Shown here: in pieces, positions 36,691 through 47,326 of the stretch
Position numbering within the stretch: position 1 is the stretch's first letter
Layout of the letters: every line of letters begins with the position of its first letter
From: Luteibacter rhizovicinus
GTDB lineage: Bacteria; Pseudomonadota; Gammaproteobacteria; Xanthomonadales; Rhodanobacteraceae
DNA length: 64,000 bases
Assembly (NCBI RefSeq): GCF_004342265.1
Contig: NZ_SMCS01000001.1
Coordinates: forward strand, 744,001 to 808,000
Reading direction: 5' to 3'
The notes under the pieces: model-generated
Seen by the model: the letters and a program-made list of their open reading frames with translations, nothing else
The model's database searches: none
Told to the model about the DNA's origin: nothing
Translations under genes and position numbers: made by a program

Positions 36691-38448
36691 ATGAATCTGC
36701 CAGCTCTCGCCACTCCCGCCACGGATGACTTCCGTCCTTTCCATCCCGTCGTGCCGCACGGCGGCGTCCTTCGCGATCTTGCCGCACCGCATGCGGAAGC
36801 GGAGCTTCTGCGCCGTCGCAGCGCCTCGCTGCCTGGCGTCGTACTCGACGCCCAGCAGTTGTGCGATCTCGAACTGCTGATCAATGGTGCGTTTTCGCCG
36901 CTGGAAGGATTCCTCGGTCGCGCCGATTACGACAGCGTGGTGGAGCGCCTGCGCCTCGCCGACGGCACGTTGTGGCCGATCCCCATCACGCTTGGCGTGG
37001 ACGAGGTAGCCGCGGCGAGGTTGTCGGTCGGCGACGAAATAGCGTTGCGCGATGCACAGGGCGTGCCGTTGGCCATCCTCGAGGTGAGCGATATCTGGCG
37101 TCCGGATCGCGAGCGCGAAGCACGCGAGGTATTCGGAACCGTCGATCGTCTGCATCCCGGCGTGGCCCGGCTTCTCGATGGGACCGCGCCAGTGGCGCTG
37201 GGCGGCAAGATCCGTGGGATTGGCCGTATCGCCCATTTCGATTTCGCGGAATTACGCGATACGCCGCGCGCACTGCGCGACTGGTTCGCGGCCAATGGAT
37301 GGGACCGGATCGTCGCTTTCCAGACGCGCAACCCGATGCATCGCGCTCATCGCGAACTGACCTTGCGCGCTGCGGAAAAGGTCGGAGCGAAGCTGCTTAT
37401 CCAGCCGGTCGTGGGCCTGACCAAGCCGGACGATGTCGATCATTACACGCGCGTTCGCTGCTACCGTGCGTTGTTGCCGCAATACCCCGCGGACAGCGTG
37501 AAGCTCTCGCTCCTGCCGTTGGCGATGCGCATGGGCGGTCCGCGCGAGGCGTTGTGGCACGCGATTATCCGCAAGAACTACGGTGCCACGCACTTCATCG
37601 TCGGCCGCGATCACGCAGGCCCGGGAAACGGTGCGGACGGCAAGCCCTTCTACGATCCGTTCGCCGCCCAGGCTTTGCTGCAGGAACACGAGAAGGAACT
37701 GGGCATTGCCATCGTGCCGTTTCCTGCAATGGTCTATGCGGCCAATCGGGATAGCTATCTTCCCAGCACCGAAGTCGTCGAGGATGACGATGTGCGAGAC
37801 ATCTCCGGTACGCAGTTACGGAAGCATCTGCGTGACGGTACCGAGATCCCGAGTTGGTTCAGCTTCCCCGAAGTCGTGGACATCCTGCGCGAGAGGCATC
37901 CAGCGCGTGCGGCGCGCGGTTTCGCGTTGTTCTTCACGGGGTTGTCCGGCGCCGGCAAGTCGACGATCGCGCAGGCCGTGCTTGCCCTGCTGCTTGAGCG
38001 CACGGCCCGCCCGGTCACGGTGCTGGATGGGGACGAGGTTCGCCGTCATGTTTCGCGTGGACTGGGTTTCTCACGCGAGGATCGCGCGGCCAATGTCACG
38101 CGGATCGGTTACATCGCCAGCGAAGTCGTACGCCATGGCGGTATTGCAATCTGCGCCCCCATCGCGCCGTTCGCCGATGCGCGTGCGGAGGCGCGGGCAC
38201 TGGTCGAGGCGCACGGCGGGTTCGTCGAGATTCACGTGACCACGGACATTGGCGTATGCGAAGCGCGCGACCGTAAAGGGCTGTATGCACAGGCCCGCGC
38301 GGGAAAGATCGCCAACTTCACCGGCGTGAACGATCCTTATGAAGTACCCGAGCAGCCGGAACTCAGGCTGGACGGCGACGCTGCCAGTCCCGAAGTTCTG
38401 GCGGCGCGGGTACTCGAGTTGCTACGCAAACGAGAGCTTATCGATTAA
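36691..38448 (+). CDS. Bifunctional sulfate adenylyltransferase / adenylylsulfate kinase
   Basis: A 585-residue fusion. Residues about 1-400 are a homo-oligomeric Sat-type ATP sulfurylase: PUA-like N-domain, FQTRNPMHRAHRELT (the QxRN and HxxH motifs, about 210-223) and GRDHAGPG. Residues about 408-585 are an APS kinase with P-loop GLSGAGKST and FTGVNDPYEVPEQPEL. It turns sulfate into APS and then PAPS for CysH. Most enterobacteria use CysDN plus CysC instead. Its stop overlaps the convergent cysB-like stop by 4 bases. Confidence 0.95.
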   Translation: MNLPALATPATDDFRPFHPVVPHGGVLRDLAAPHAEAELLRRRSASLPGVVLDAQQLCDLELLINGAFSPLEGFLGRADYDSVVERLRLADGTLWPIPITLGVDEVAAARLSVGDEIALRDAQGVPLAILEVSDIWRPDREREAREVFGTVDRLHPGVARLLDGTAPVALGGKIRGIGRIAHFDFAELRDTPRALRDWFAANGWDRIVAFQTRNPMHRAHRELTLRAAEKVGAKLLIQPVVGLTKPDDVDHYTRVRCYRALLPQYPADSVKLSLLPLAMRMGGPREALWHAIIRKNYGATHFIVGRDHAGPGNGADGKPFYDPFAAQALLQEHEKELGIAIVPFPAMVYAANRDSYLPSTEVVEDDDVRDISGTQLRKHLRDGTEIPSWFSFPEVVDILRERHPARAARGFALFFTGLSGAGKSTIAQAVLALLLERTARPVTVLDGDEVRRHVSRGLGFSREDRAANVTRIGYIASEVVRHGGIAICAPIAPFADARAEARALVEAHGGFVEIHVTTDIGVCEARDRKGLYAQARAGKIANFTGVNDPYEVPEQPELRLDGDAASPEVLAARVLELLRKRELID

Positions 38449-39425
38449 GCGGCGTGCTCGCCGCGCTGCCGCCAGTGCGGCGCGGCGGGCCACGCGCTGG
38501 TCGAATCGCCCGCGACGGCGCGACGTATATCGCGAGGATCGAGGTGCGGGGCGAATCCGCGGATGAAGTCGAGCAGGAAATCTCGCGGAACCAGTCCATC
38601 GCGCAGCACGATCCACGTCGTGCACTGGTCGAACAGGTGGTCGGCAGGCAGGGTAACCAGGTCGCGGTCGCCCGGTGTCACGGCCATTTCCGCCAGAATG
38701 CCTACGCCGAGACCTTCGCGCACATAGGTGCGGATCAGATCGCCGTCGCCTGCCGTCATGGCGATACGCGGATGAAGACCCGCCGCGACGAAGGTTCGCT
38801 GCAGCGACGAGTCGGACTGCATCGACGACTCGTAACCGACCAGGGGCTGTGCGGCGAGTTCCTGCAACGAGGGCGGCCGCGTGTAACGCGCGAAGGGGTG
38901 GTCCTTCGGCACCACGAGCATGCGATTCCAACGGTATGCGGGTAGCGCGATACCCGCCGGCGGTGGGCCGCCGCTACCGCTGACCACGGCGATGTCGACA
39001 TGGCCCGCGCTCAGTTGCGGCAGCACGCCGGCCTCGCGGCCGGGATTCAGGTGCACGCTCACTTCAGGGTGGCGACGGGTAAATGCACCGACGATATCGG
39101 GCAGGGCGAAGCGGGCCTGCGTATGCGTGGTGGCGATGCGCAGGCTGCCATGTGCCTCGTTACGCAGGTTGGCGGCAAGGGCGAGGACGTTGCCGGCCTC
39201 CGCAAGGATCGTGCGTGCGCGTTCGAGCACGCTTTCACCGGCAGCGGTAACGCCGTGCAGGCTTTTGCCGCGACGATGGAAGAGCTTGAAGCCCAGCTCG
39301 TCCTCGAGCTGACGCAACTGCTTGGAGAGACCGGGTTGCGTGGCGTGCACGCGCTCGGCGGCAAGCGTGATGTTAAGACCCGCGTCGGCGATGGCGACGA
39401 GGTAGCGGAGCTGGACGAGCGTCAT
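38445..39425 (-). CDS. cysB: CysB-like LysR-family regulator of sulfur assimilation
   Basis: A 326-residue LysR regulator whose N-terminus (TLVQLRYLVAIADAGLNITLAAERVHATQPGLSKQLRQLEDELG) closely follows CysB, including the QPG-SKQ-R-LEDELG helix-turn-helix. The C-terminal domain is the periplasmic-binding-type inducer domain (ATTHTQARFALP; GLGVGILAEMAV). CysB activates sulfate assimilation genes with N-acetylserine as co-inducer. It lies between the sulfate operon and cysG and is divergent from cysG. ATG 39425 aligns with the family start. Confidence 0.9.
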   Translation of the reverse strand: MTLVQLRYLVAIADAGLNITLAAERVHATQPGLSKQLRQLEDELGFKLFHRRGKSLHGVTAAGESVLERARTILAEAGNVLALAANLRNEAHGSLRIATTHTQARFALPDIVGAFTRRHPEVSVHLNPGREAGVLPQLSAGHVDIAVVSGSGGPPPAGIALPAYRWNRMLVVPKDHPFARYTRPPSLQELAAQPLVGYESSMQSDSSLQRTFVAAGLHPRIAMTAGDGDLIRTYVREGLGVGILAEMAVTPGDRDLVTLPADHLFDQCTTWIVLRDGLVPRDFLLDFIRGFAPHLDPRDIRRAVAGDSTSAWPAAPHWRQRGEHAA

Positions 39426-39684
39426 GGCTTGGAATCCACGGAAGGCCTGGGTCGATGATGAGAATCGCGCACAGGGCATGGATACATCGCGCGGGATGCC
39501 GGAGCAGGGTGGGCTTCGAGGCGGCGATGGCGTATGACATATCAGACGTCTATACGGCCATTTATTGAATATGTCAAGTTTTCGTTACGTATAACGCTGC
39601 GGCATATGCTCGTGCCGACAAATCATTTGGGCAGGGGCGGGGGTGCTTCTATGGTCGAGGCCCCATCGTCGCGGTCCGTCTGCC
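39426..39684. promoter_or_regulatory. cysB-like / cysG divergent control region
   Basis: A 259-base gap, AT-rich between 39530 and 39610. It holds an AGACGTCT palindrome (39544-39551) inside an inverted pair CGTAT (39531-39535) / ATACG (39552-39556), and a TTACGTATAACG block downstream. These are possible CysB contact sites. I could not assign -35/-10 boxes with confidence. Confidence 0.4.
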
Positions 39685-41139
39685 ATGTCGCTGTACCCCA
39701 TATTCGCGGAGATTTCCGGCCTTTCTGTGCTTGTCGTCGGCGGCGGCGCCGTCGCCGAACGCAAGGTGTCCCGCCTGGTCGAGGCGGGCGCGTCGGTTAG
39801 CTTGGTCGCGCCGGTGTTGACGTCTTCATTGCGCGCGTTGAGCGACGAAGGCCGGATCGTGCTCCGGGGCGCCGGGTTCGAGGATCGTCTGCTCGACGAT
39901 GTGTGGCTGGTGATCGCCGCGACATCCGAGCGCGCGGTAAACGCACGGGTTGCCGCGGCGGCGCGTGCGCGACGGCTCTGGGTGAACGTGGTCGACGATG
40001 CGGCGTTGTCGACGTTCCATGTGCCGGCGGTGATCGACCGGTCGCCGGTCAGCATCGCGATTTCCACCGGTGGGGAAGCTCCGATGTTCGCCCGGCTCCT
40101 GCGCGAGCGGCTGGAAGCGCTGATCGACGATTCGGTCGGGCCGTTGGCGAGGCTGGCGGGAAGCCTGCGCGCAAAGATACGGGAACGCTTCCCCGCGCCG
40201 GCTTCGCGCCGTGCTTTCTATGAATCGCTTTTCCACGGCCGGGTGGCCGCGCTGCTTCGCGCGGGCCGACCCGGTCAGGCGGCCGTTGCCGCCGACGAGG
40301 CGCTAGAAAACGCCAGTGACGCACGGCTGGGCTCGGTCGTGCTGGTGGGCGCCGGTCCCGGCGATCCGGGATTGCTTACCTTGCGTGGCCTGCGTGCACT
40401 GAACGAGGCGGACGTGATCCTGCACGACCGGCTGGTCAGCGCGGAGGTGCTGTCACTGGCACGGCGGGACGCCGAACTCGTCGAAGCCGGCAAGGAGGCG
40501 GGCAACCATCACGTTAGTCAGGAGCGTATCCATCAGCTGATGATCGCGCACGCGAAAGCCGGGAGACGGGTAGTGCGCCTGAAAGGGGGCGACCCGTTCG
40601 TCTTCGGTCGCGGCGGCGAGGAGCTTGAAGCCTTGCATGCGGCCGGCGTGCTGTTCGAGGTGGTACCCGGCATCACCGCAGCGCTGGCGTGCGCGGCATA
40701 CGCAGGCATTCCGCTGACGCATCGCGACCATGCGCAGTCGTTAGTCCTGGGTACGGCCCACTGTCGCGGCACGAACGAGGGCCTGGACTGGCGCCGATGG
40801 GCCGGGAAAGGGCAGACCCTCGTGCTGTACATGGGCGTAGGGGAGTTGGAGGCGATCCGCGCCAATCTGATAGCTCACGGTCGCGCACCGTCGACGCCGG
40901 TCGCTTTGATCGAGAACGGATCGCGCATAGAGCAGCGCGTTGTCGTGGGTCGCCTTGCCGATCTTCCGGAGGCAGCGCGAGAGCATGGCGTGCGCTCGCC
41001 GGCACTGCTTATCGTCGGTGAGGTCGCTTCGCTGGCTACGAAGCTTGCGTGGTTCGGCGAACCGGTTCTCGATGGATTTCGTCGCGATGGGGAAAGGCCC
41101 CGTGTGGAAGCCGGGATGAAGGATGGCGCACTGGTCTGA
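39685..41139 (+). CDS. cysG: Siroheme synthase (trifunctional)
   Basis: A 484-residue protein. The N-terminal CysGB domain (about 1-205) has the NAD-binding [17 protein letters not shown] and [18 protein letters not shown] segments for precorrin-2 oxidation and ferrochelation. The C-terminal uroporphyrinogen-III methyltransferase domain (about 213-465) has [37 protein letters not shown] and [23 protein letters not shown]. It makes the siroheme needed by CysI. ATG 39685 begins the conserved YPIFAEI segment. Confidence 0.97.
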   Translation: MSLYPIFAEISGLSVLVVGGGAVAERKVSRLVEAGASVSLVAPVLTSSLRALSDEGRIVLRGAGFEDRLLDDVWLVIAATSERAVNARVAAAARARRLWVNVVDDAALSTFHVPAVIDRSPVSIAISTGGEAPMFARLLRERLEALIDDSVGPLARLAGSLRAKIRERFPAPASRRAFYESLFHGRVAALLRAGRPGQAAVAADEALENASDARLGSVVLVGAGPGDPGLLTLRGLRALNEADVILHDRLVSAEVLSLARRDAELVEAGKEAGNHHVSQERIHQLMIAHAKAGRRVVRLKGGDPFVFGRGGEELEALHAAGVLFEVVPGITAALACAAYAGIPLTHRDHAQSLVLGTAHCRGTNEGLDWRRWAGKGQTLVLYMGVGELEAIRANLIAHGRAPSTPVALIENGSRIEQRVVVGRLADLPEAAREHGVRSPALLIVGEVASLATKLAWFGEPVLDGFRRDGERPRVEAGMKDGALV

Positions 41140-41144
41140 CCATA

Positions 41145-41165
41145 GGGCGTGACGCCCACTTTTCC
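41145..41165 (+). terminator. Weak intrinsic terminator after cysG
   Basis: GGGCG (41145-41149), TGA loop, CGCCC (41153-41157), then ACTTTTCCC. The stem is short and the T-run is four bases, but it sits directly after the cysG stop. Confidence 0.4.
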
Positions 41166-41188
41166 CTTATCAGCCCCTGTATTCAATC

Positions 41189-41231
41189 GCAAGAACTTGC
41201 TTATTGACGGTATGTATTCGCGCAGTAAATG
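41189..41231 (+). promoter_or_regulatory. Candidate promoter and dyad for the RHS gene
   Basis: TTGACG (41204-41209) and TAAATG (41226-41231) are 16 bases apart, close to a sigma70 promoter. Just upstream is a 12-base dyad GCAAG-AA-CTTGC (41189-41200) overlapping the -35 position, a plausible operator. The start codon is about 155 bases downstream. Confidence 0.45.
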
Positions 41232-41386
41232 ATCCGTCGACCGCCGATCTCACATCGCGGTCAGCCACGGGGAATTCACTAGCGCTGGTTGCCGCCATTC
41301 TTGGATGGCGTGTGGTTGTGTGCGTGATTCCTTCCAGATGGATGTATGGGAAGGCTCGCGCGACACGGTCGCGCTCAGGGGACAAT

Positions 41387-44300
41387 ATGAGTTTGCGGGA
41401 TAAGGGCAGGTGCGTTCGCGCGACGGCTGGAATCCTTGGCATCTTGTTGGCCGGGTTGTGTTTCGCCCAGTCATCCCCCGTCACCCCCGAGAGTGAGTTT
41501 CAGAAGAAGATCAAGATATCCCAGGATATCGAGCCGCTGGGCGAACATCCATTCGGCGAGAACATCAGTCTCTACAACGGCGCGCTTTCCTTCGATCAGG
41601 TGGATGTCACGGCAGCCGGCACCGGACCGCTGATCCAGATAGCGCGTAGTTTCCGCACACCCGACCAGCCGCCCGCCGGTGTGTACTACGACTTCATCGA
41701 TAACGCATTCGTCGACTGGGCGTTGGAAACGCCGCGTATCGAAACGCTTTCCGCAGCTAGCGGCACGGGCAACCTCACTCCGCCCGACACGGCATCGTGG
41801 TTTTTCATCAGCGACACGCAGCGTTGCACCAATGCCGATACTGCTCCCGATGAATACGTAACATTCAAAGGCACGGTCATCACGTATTCGACCGACCAGT
41901 GGTGGCACGGATATCAGCTGATCATGCCGGGCAGCGGTGGTCAGGAACTGCTGAAGCGCGACGTCAACAACGCGCAAGTACCGAGCATGACCAATAGCGG
42001 CGGTGCGACGATCAATTTCCCGCTCGTAACCAAGGATCGCTGGGCAATCGGTTGTCTCGCGCAGACGTCCAATGGGAAGCCTGGCGAAGGTTTCCTGGCG
42101 GTATCGCCAGATGGCACGCGCTATTACCTGGACGTCTTGCTGTACAAGACGACCGATTCGATGATCTTCGGCGGGGGCGGCGCGCTTCACCGTCGTATCG
42201 CCAGCATGGCGGTGTCTTCGGCGGTGGACCGCTTCGGCAATACCGTCAACTATACCTACGATGCCAATGGCAACCTGACCAACGTCAGCGCCAGCGATGG
42301 ACGCCAGGTCCAGATCAATTACGAGACCTGGCAGAATCCTGCCAAGGATGGTTCCGGCAACTATTACGATCCGCCGGGCTACCGTGTGCATTCGGTGGTC
42401 TTGCAACCTGCTGCGGCCCACCCGCGGACCTGGACGTATACCTACAATTCCGATCCGACCGTACCTCGCCTGACTGGCGTGACCTTGCCCGATGCTTCTG
42501 CCTGGTCGTTCAATCTCGGCGGCATTGCTCCGATACCGGGCGATGGCTACCTGATCAGCAACTCGGGCTGCGATTACACCTTGCGACCGCAGGATGCGGT
42601 CAGCTCTACGGCGTCGATCACGCATCCGTCTGGGTTGACGGGTACCTTCTATTTGCAGAGCACGATCCGCGGTCGGTCGGCAGTTCCTTATGTCTGCCTG
42701 AACAATGGCGGCAGCTATTCTCCGCGTTTCCCCGCGGTGTACAAGCAAACATCGCTGGTGAAGCGCGTGCTGTCGGGTCCGGGTCTGGCGACCCAGACAT
42801 GGACCTATAGCTCCTCATCGCCGAACGATAGCTGGTCCACCTGTACGACCTGCGCTACGACGGTGACGACCGATATGGTCGATCCCGATCTGCGCACGAC
42901 GCGCTATACGTTCAGCAATAAATTCGATGCATCCGAAAGCATGCTGTTACGCACGGATCAATACAACGGCGACAGCACCACGGCAGTGCTTCGTTCGCAT
43001 ACCACAGCCTATGCATTGCCGCCGACAAGTGGTGCGTGGCCGTGGCCATGGCCGCAGACGTTGGGACGTTCTCCCGTACTTGCGGTGAATTCGAGTCAGA
43101 TGGGTAGCCTGACTCCGGTGAGCCAGTCGGTAACAACGGACAGCGGAAACAATTTCACGCGCCAGGTGAACTCTTTCGATGCGTTTGCAAACCCTGCATC
43201 TGTGACACGCGGAAGCGACGTCGCAGGCCAGACGTCGATCACGGAAACGACGACCTATCTCAATGACCTGCCGCATTGGGTGCTTGGTTTGCCGCAGCAG
43301 GTGGTAAACAACAACACTGGCGAGACGGAGAGTCTCAGTACCTACAATCTGGGTAACGTCACCTTGCAGTCGCGTGCACGATTCGGTCAGACCTTGATGA
43401 GTTATGTTTTCGACGGGTCGGGTCAACTATCGAGTTTCACCGATCCGAACAATCACACGACCCATCTGAGCAATTACAAGCACGGCATTCCGCAGACGAT
43501 CGCTTTCCCGGATAGCACGTCGGAAACGCTGGCCGTCGATGACCTCGGACAGATCAGCTCGATCACCAACCAGGCCGGTAATGCCACGAGCTATGGCTAT
43601 GACACGGTTGGTCGCATCCAGGACATTACATACCCGTCCGGCTGGTCGCCGAAGCACTTTGCCTATAACACCGAAGGTGCGTCACGAGGCATCGCCGCGG
43701 GTCACTGGCTGCGCAAATCGAGCCAGGGCAGTTCGGTCTGGACGACTTACTTCGACGCGATGATGCGGCCAATCCTCGAATTCGATTACCGTGCAGGCGA
43801 TGGCGCACTGCAGATCAGTACACGCACCGATTACGACTGGCGCGGCAATAAGACGTTCCAGTCCTACCCGGTCAATGGTGGCCCGGACATCTCGGCGATT
43901 ACCTCCGGGGTAAGCACGTACTACGACGGCCTCGGGCGTGTGGTTCAGAGCGTTCAGCCCTCGGAATTGGGTACGCTGACCACCTCGATGGCATATCTGT
44001 CCGGCGCGCGTAAGCAGGTTACGGATCCGAAGGGCTACGCGACCACTACCAGCTATCAGGTGTTCGACGAGCCGTCCTACAACAGCGTCATCCAGGTACG
44101 GGCGCCGGAAAGCGTAGTACAGACCATCACTCGCGATATCTACGGCAATCCGCTGTCGATCGCCCAGGGCGGGGCGGGCTCCTCGGTCACCAAGACGATG
44201 ACTTACGACAATTATTACCGTCTGTGCCGGACCACGGAGCCAGAATCGGGCAGCGAGGTCATGTCTTACGATGCCGCCAACAATCTGGCCTGGAGTGCTT

Positions 44301-47206
44301 CGGGTCTGGCCATCACGGGAACCGGCTGCGGCCAGGAGCAGGTCGCTACCGCGGCACAGACGACTCGTGCATACGACGCGATGAATCGCGTGACTGGCAT
44401 CGTCTATCCGGCTGGCACCGCGGCCTCGGCGATGACCTATACCGCCACTGGCAAGCCGTTAACGGCGACGTCCGGTTCGGTCATGTGGACCTATGGCTAC
44501 AACAACCTCGATCTGATCAACGGGCAGACGCTTTCTGTCGATGGTTATAACTGGGCGTTTGGCTTCGGGTACGACGGCAATGGCGTGCTGGCGAGCACGG
44601 TCTATCCGGATGGCAAGGCTGTGACTTATCAGCCCGACGCACATGGCCGACCCACGTCGGCCAGTAGCTACGCCGCCAACGCTACCTATTATCCCGATGG
44701 CGACCTGGCTTCGTTTACCTTCGGTAGCGGCGCGGCCTATAGCGCCAGCAAGAACAGTCGCAATCTGCTGTCGAACTTCTCTTATGGCTCCGGATCGACC
44801 GTGGCGGTCAGCGAGGATATGACCTATGACGCGAACGCCAACATCACCCAGATCACCGACCTGACAAACAGCGGACAGCGTACCAAGGTGCTTGGCTACG
44901 ACACGCTCAACCGGTTGACCTCGGCGACGGCGAGCAATCTGTGGGGCACGGAAAGCTACACCTACGATACCCTCAACAATATCCGCTCGCTGACTACCGG
45001 TGGCACCACAAATACTTATAACTACGACACCACCAACCGACTGGCATCGATAACCAGCGGTGCCACTACGGTCAACAGTTTTGGCTACGACAGTCGGGGC
45101 AACGTGACCAGTAAGAACAACATGCCGCTTGTGTTCGACCAGGCCAATCGCCTCACGCAGATAACCGGCTACGACACCTACCTGTACGACGCCGAAGGGC
45201 GTCGGGTGAAGAAGACGCCAGCGTCCGGTACACCAACGTATTACGCCTATAGCCAGGCCGGGCAGTTGCTGTGGCAGTACGACCCCTCGACGACCAATGC
45301 CACCGACTATATTTACCTTGGCAAGAAAATGGTCGCGTCCGCGCTTGTCGATACTTCCGCACTGACACCGTCCCAGGTTAACGTGACGCTGACCCTTCTC
45401 GGGCCACCCACGCTGTCGGCCGACGGTACGACTATCAGTGTCACGGTGGACATCGCGAACCACGGCACGGCAAAACTGACTTCCGCTGGAAGGGACCCCG
45501 TCCATATGGGCGCGCGCATCTTCACAACGGGCGGACAGGACGCCGTGGTTTCGATCCCGCGCACGAATATTCCCGACATTCTTCCGGGTGGCCACGCCGC
45601 GGTAACCTCGACCATTCCCGCGAGCACGGTGATCGGCACAGGCAACGTCATTCGCCTGGTGCCAGTGCAGGAAGGCATTGCCTGGTTCGATACCTGGGGG
45701 ACGGTGCCGATCGAGGTGGGGCCGTTCTCTGCATGCGCGCAGACATCTGTCTATCTGTGCAACACCGAGTACGCGCTACGGGGTTCTGAAGTCAGTGTGG
45801 CGTTGACCATGGTTGCCGGTCCGGTGCTCTCGGCGGATGGCCAGAACTTGCTCACCACCGTGGATGTACAGAACAACGGCATCATCAATATCAGTGGCCA
45901 GGGTACGCACCCGGTTAACCTTGGCAATCACTTTGCCGATGCCGCGGGCAACACACTTACGTGGGACATCGTCCGGGCGGGGTTGCCCGTGATCGCGCCG
46001 GCAAGCCATGCACAGGTGTCAATTGCAACGCCGGTCAGCGGGGGCGTGGGCAGTGGCAACCGTATTCAGTTCGAGCTTGTTCAGGAAGGGACTCACTGGT
46101 TCCGCGACTACGGATTCGGTCCGATCGCAACCTCGACGTATGGCGATCTGACCGTGCCTGGTTCCTCGACATCCGGTGCTTACACGGTGCAGTGGACTGC
46201 GGTGCCCGGTGCGACCAGCTATCGACTGGACGAGCAGGTCAATGGCGGTGCGTGGACGACCGTGCAAACGGCGAATAGTTTGAGCTGGTCGACATCCGGG
46301 CGAACCCCGGCCAGCTACGGCTATCGCATGGCACCTTGCGGATCGTCTGGGTGCGGTGCCGCCGGTGCGACACATGCCATCGGCGTTTCGCTTATACCGC
46401 CTGCGCCGGCAGCGATCAGTGTGCCGGCAACCAGCACAGGCACTATCGCTATAGGCTGGTCGACGGCAAGCTATGCCACAAGCTACATACTCGAGCAGAG
46501 CTTTAACGGCGGTGGCTTCGCACAGATATATAGCGGAGCAAACAATTCGTACGCGTACACGGTCGGAGCCACCGGAACGTACACATATCGCGTCAAGGCA
46601 TGTGATGCGGTGGGCTGCAGTGGCTACAGTCCGACCGGTAGTTCGTCGATCACTTTGCCACCTTCGGCCGCACCCTCCATCTCTGTGCCGGGAAGTAGCA
46701 ACAACGGTTGCTATACCGTGAACTGGGGCGGCGTGGCGGGAGCGACAAGCTACACCATGCAAGAGCAGGTCAACGGCGGCAGCTTCTCGACTATCGGTAA
46801 CGACGGGTCGGGCACGCTCAATATCTGCGGCAAGACCAATGCGACCTACGGTTACCGCGTGCAGGGTTGCAACGCCAGTGGTTGCGGACCGTTTAGCGGC
46901 ACGGCTTCGGTCACCGTTGCCCTGATTCCTGCGGTTCCCACGGGATTGTCGGTTTCGCAGTCCGGACCGGCCACCAAGAAAACGATTCATCTCGTCTGGA
47001 ACGCTGCGTCGCTGGCGACGAGCTATCAGCTCGAAGAAACGCAAAGCCCGGGTACACCGACGATCGTTTACAGCGGTACTGCGATGACCTACCTAACACT
47101 GCTTCAGATCACCGCGACCGTGCAGTACAGGGTCCAGGCTTGCAACGCGAGTGGGTGTTCGGCGTTTAGCGGGTATGTGACTACGCAAATCGTAAACGGC
47201 AATTGA
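41387..47206 (+). CDS. Giant secreted RHS/YD-repeat protein with beta-sandwich and Fn3-like tail
   Basis: A 1939-residue protein starting at ATG 41387 (AGGGGA upstream) with a Sec signal peptide (about 1-27, ending FAQ). Residues about 30-280 are an N-terminal beta domain; about 280-1320 are dozens of YD/RHS repeats (NYTYDANGNLTNVSASDGR, YGYDTVGRIQDITYPSG, LYDAEGRRVKK). The frame then departs from the usual RHS core after DYIYLGKKMV: two tandem related beta-sandwich domains of about 135 residues (near 1323-1450 and 1463-1585, each with LSADG and VQEG) and several Fn3-like domains to the end. No toxin tip is present; the missing core piece is in the next gene. Confidence 0.88.
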   Translation: MSLRDKGRCVRATAGILGILLAGLCFAQSSPVTPESEFQKKIKISQDIEPLGEHPFGENISLYNGALSFDQVDVTAAGTGPLIQIARSFRTPDQPPAGVYYDFIDNAFVDWALETPRIETLSAASGTGNLTPPDTASWFFISDTQRCTNADTAPDEYVTFKGTVITYSTDQWWHGYQLIMPGSGGQELLKRDVNNAQVPSMTNSGGATINFPLVTKDRWAIGCLAQTSNGKPGEGFLAVSPDGTRYYLDVLLYKTTDSMIFGGGGALHRRIASMAVSSAVDRFGNTVNYTYDANGNLTNVSASDGRQVQINYETWQNPAKDGSGNYYDPPGYRVHSVVLQPAAAHPRTWTYTYNSDPTVPRLTGVTLPDASAWSFNLGGIAPIPGDGYLISNSGCDYTLRPQDAVSSTASITHPSGLTGTFYLQSTIRGRSAVPYVCLNNGGSYSPRFPAVYKQTSLVKRVLSGPGLATQTWTYSSSSPNDSWSTCTTCATTVTTDMVDPDLRTTRYTFSNKFDASESMLLRTDQYNGDSTTAVLRSHTTAYALPPTSGAWPWPWPQTLGRSPVLAVNSSQMGSLTPVSQSVTTDSGNNFTRQVNSFDAFANPASVTRGSDVAGQTSITETTTYLNDLPHWVLGLPQQVVNNNTGETESLSTYNLGNVTLQSRARFGQTLMSYVFDGSGQLSSFTDPNNHTTHLSNYKHGIPQTIAFPDSTSETLAVDDLGQISSITNQAGNATSYGYDTVGRIQDITYPSGWSPKHFAYNTEGASRGIAAGHWLRKSSQGSSVWTTYFDAMMRPILEFDYRAGDGALQISTRTDYDWRGNKTFQSYPVNGGPDISAITSGVSTYYDGLGRVVQSVQPSELGTLTTSMAYLSGARKQVTDPKGYATTTSYQVFDEPSYNSVIQVRAPESVVQTITRDIYGNPLSIAQGGAGSSVTKTMTYDNYYRLCRTTEPESGSEVMSYDAANNLAWSASGLAITGTGCGQEQVATAAQTTRAYDAMNRVTGIVYPAGTAASAMTYTATGKPLTATSGSVMWTYGYNNLDLINGQTLSVDGYNWAFGFGYDGNGVLASTVYPDGKAVTYQPDAHGRPTSASSYAANATYYPDGDLASFTFGSGAAYSASKNSRNLLSNFSYGSGSTVAVSEDMTYDANANITQITDLTNSGQRTKVLGYDTLNRLTSATASNLWGTESYTYDTLNNIRSLTTGGTTNTYNYDTTNRLASITSGATTVNSFGYDSRGNVTSKNNMPLVFDQANRLTQITGYDTYLYDAEGRRVKKTPASGTPTYYAYSQAGQLLWQYDPSTTNATDYIYLGKKMVASALVDTSALTPSQVNVTLTLLGPPTLSADGTTISVTVDIANHGTAKLTSAGRDPVHMGARIFTTGGQDAVVSIPRTNIPDILPGGHAAVTSTIPASTVIGTGNVIRLVPVQEGIAWFDTWGTVPIEVGPFSACAQTSVYLCNTEYALRGSEVSVALTMVAGPVLSADGQNLLTTVDVQNNGIINISGQGTHPVNLGNHFADAAGNTLTWDIVRAGLPVIAPASHAQVSIATPVSGGVGSGNRIQFELVQEGTHWFRDYGFGPIATSTYGDLTVPGSSTSGAYTVQWTAVPGATSYRLDEQVNGGAWTTVQTANSLSWSTSGRTPASYGYRMAPCGSSGCGAAGATHAIGVSLIPPAPAAISVPATSTGTIAIGWSTASYATSYILEQSFNGGGFAQIYSGANNSYAYTVGATGTYTYRVKACDAVGCSGYSPTGSSSITLPPSAAPSISVPGSSNNGCYTVNWGGVAGATSYTMQEQVNGGSFSTIGNDGSGTLNICGKTNATYGYRVQGCNASGCGPFSGTASVTVALIPAVPTGLSVSQSGPATKKTIHLVWNAASLATSYQLEETQSPGTPTIVYSGTAMTYLTLLQITATVQYRVQACNASGCSAFSGYVTTQIVNGN

Positions 47207-47229
47207 AAAGTCTGTGGATGGTTACGCGA

Positions 47230-47265
47230 ATGGCGTATAGGCGTTATTTCCACAACCTACGCCAT
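47230..47265. repeat. Inverted repeat between the two RHS genes
   Basis: ATGGCGTATAGG (47230-47241) pairs with CCTACGCCAT (47256-47265) with a two-base bulge. No T-run follows, so it is a hairpin or protein site rather than a clear terminator. Confidence 0.4.
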
Positions 47266-47326
47266 CGCTCCATATGACTGACGTTTCGTGCAGTACGACC
47301 GGGTAATTATCGCAGGTGATCGAGAC

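Noticed and set aside
44459-47044. Long minus-strand frames (378 and 341 residues) inside the RHS gene
   Set aside because: They are antisense to repeat-coding sequence; their compositions reflect the repeats and show no domain.
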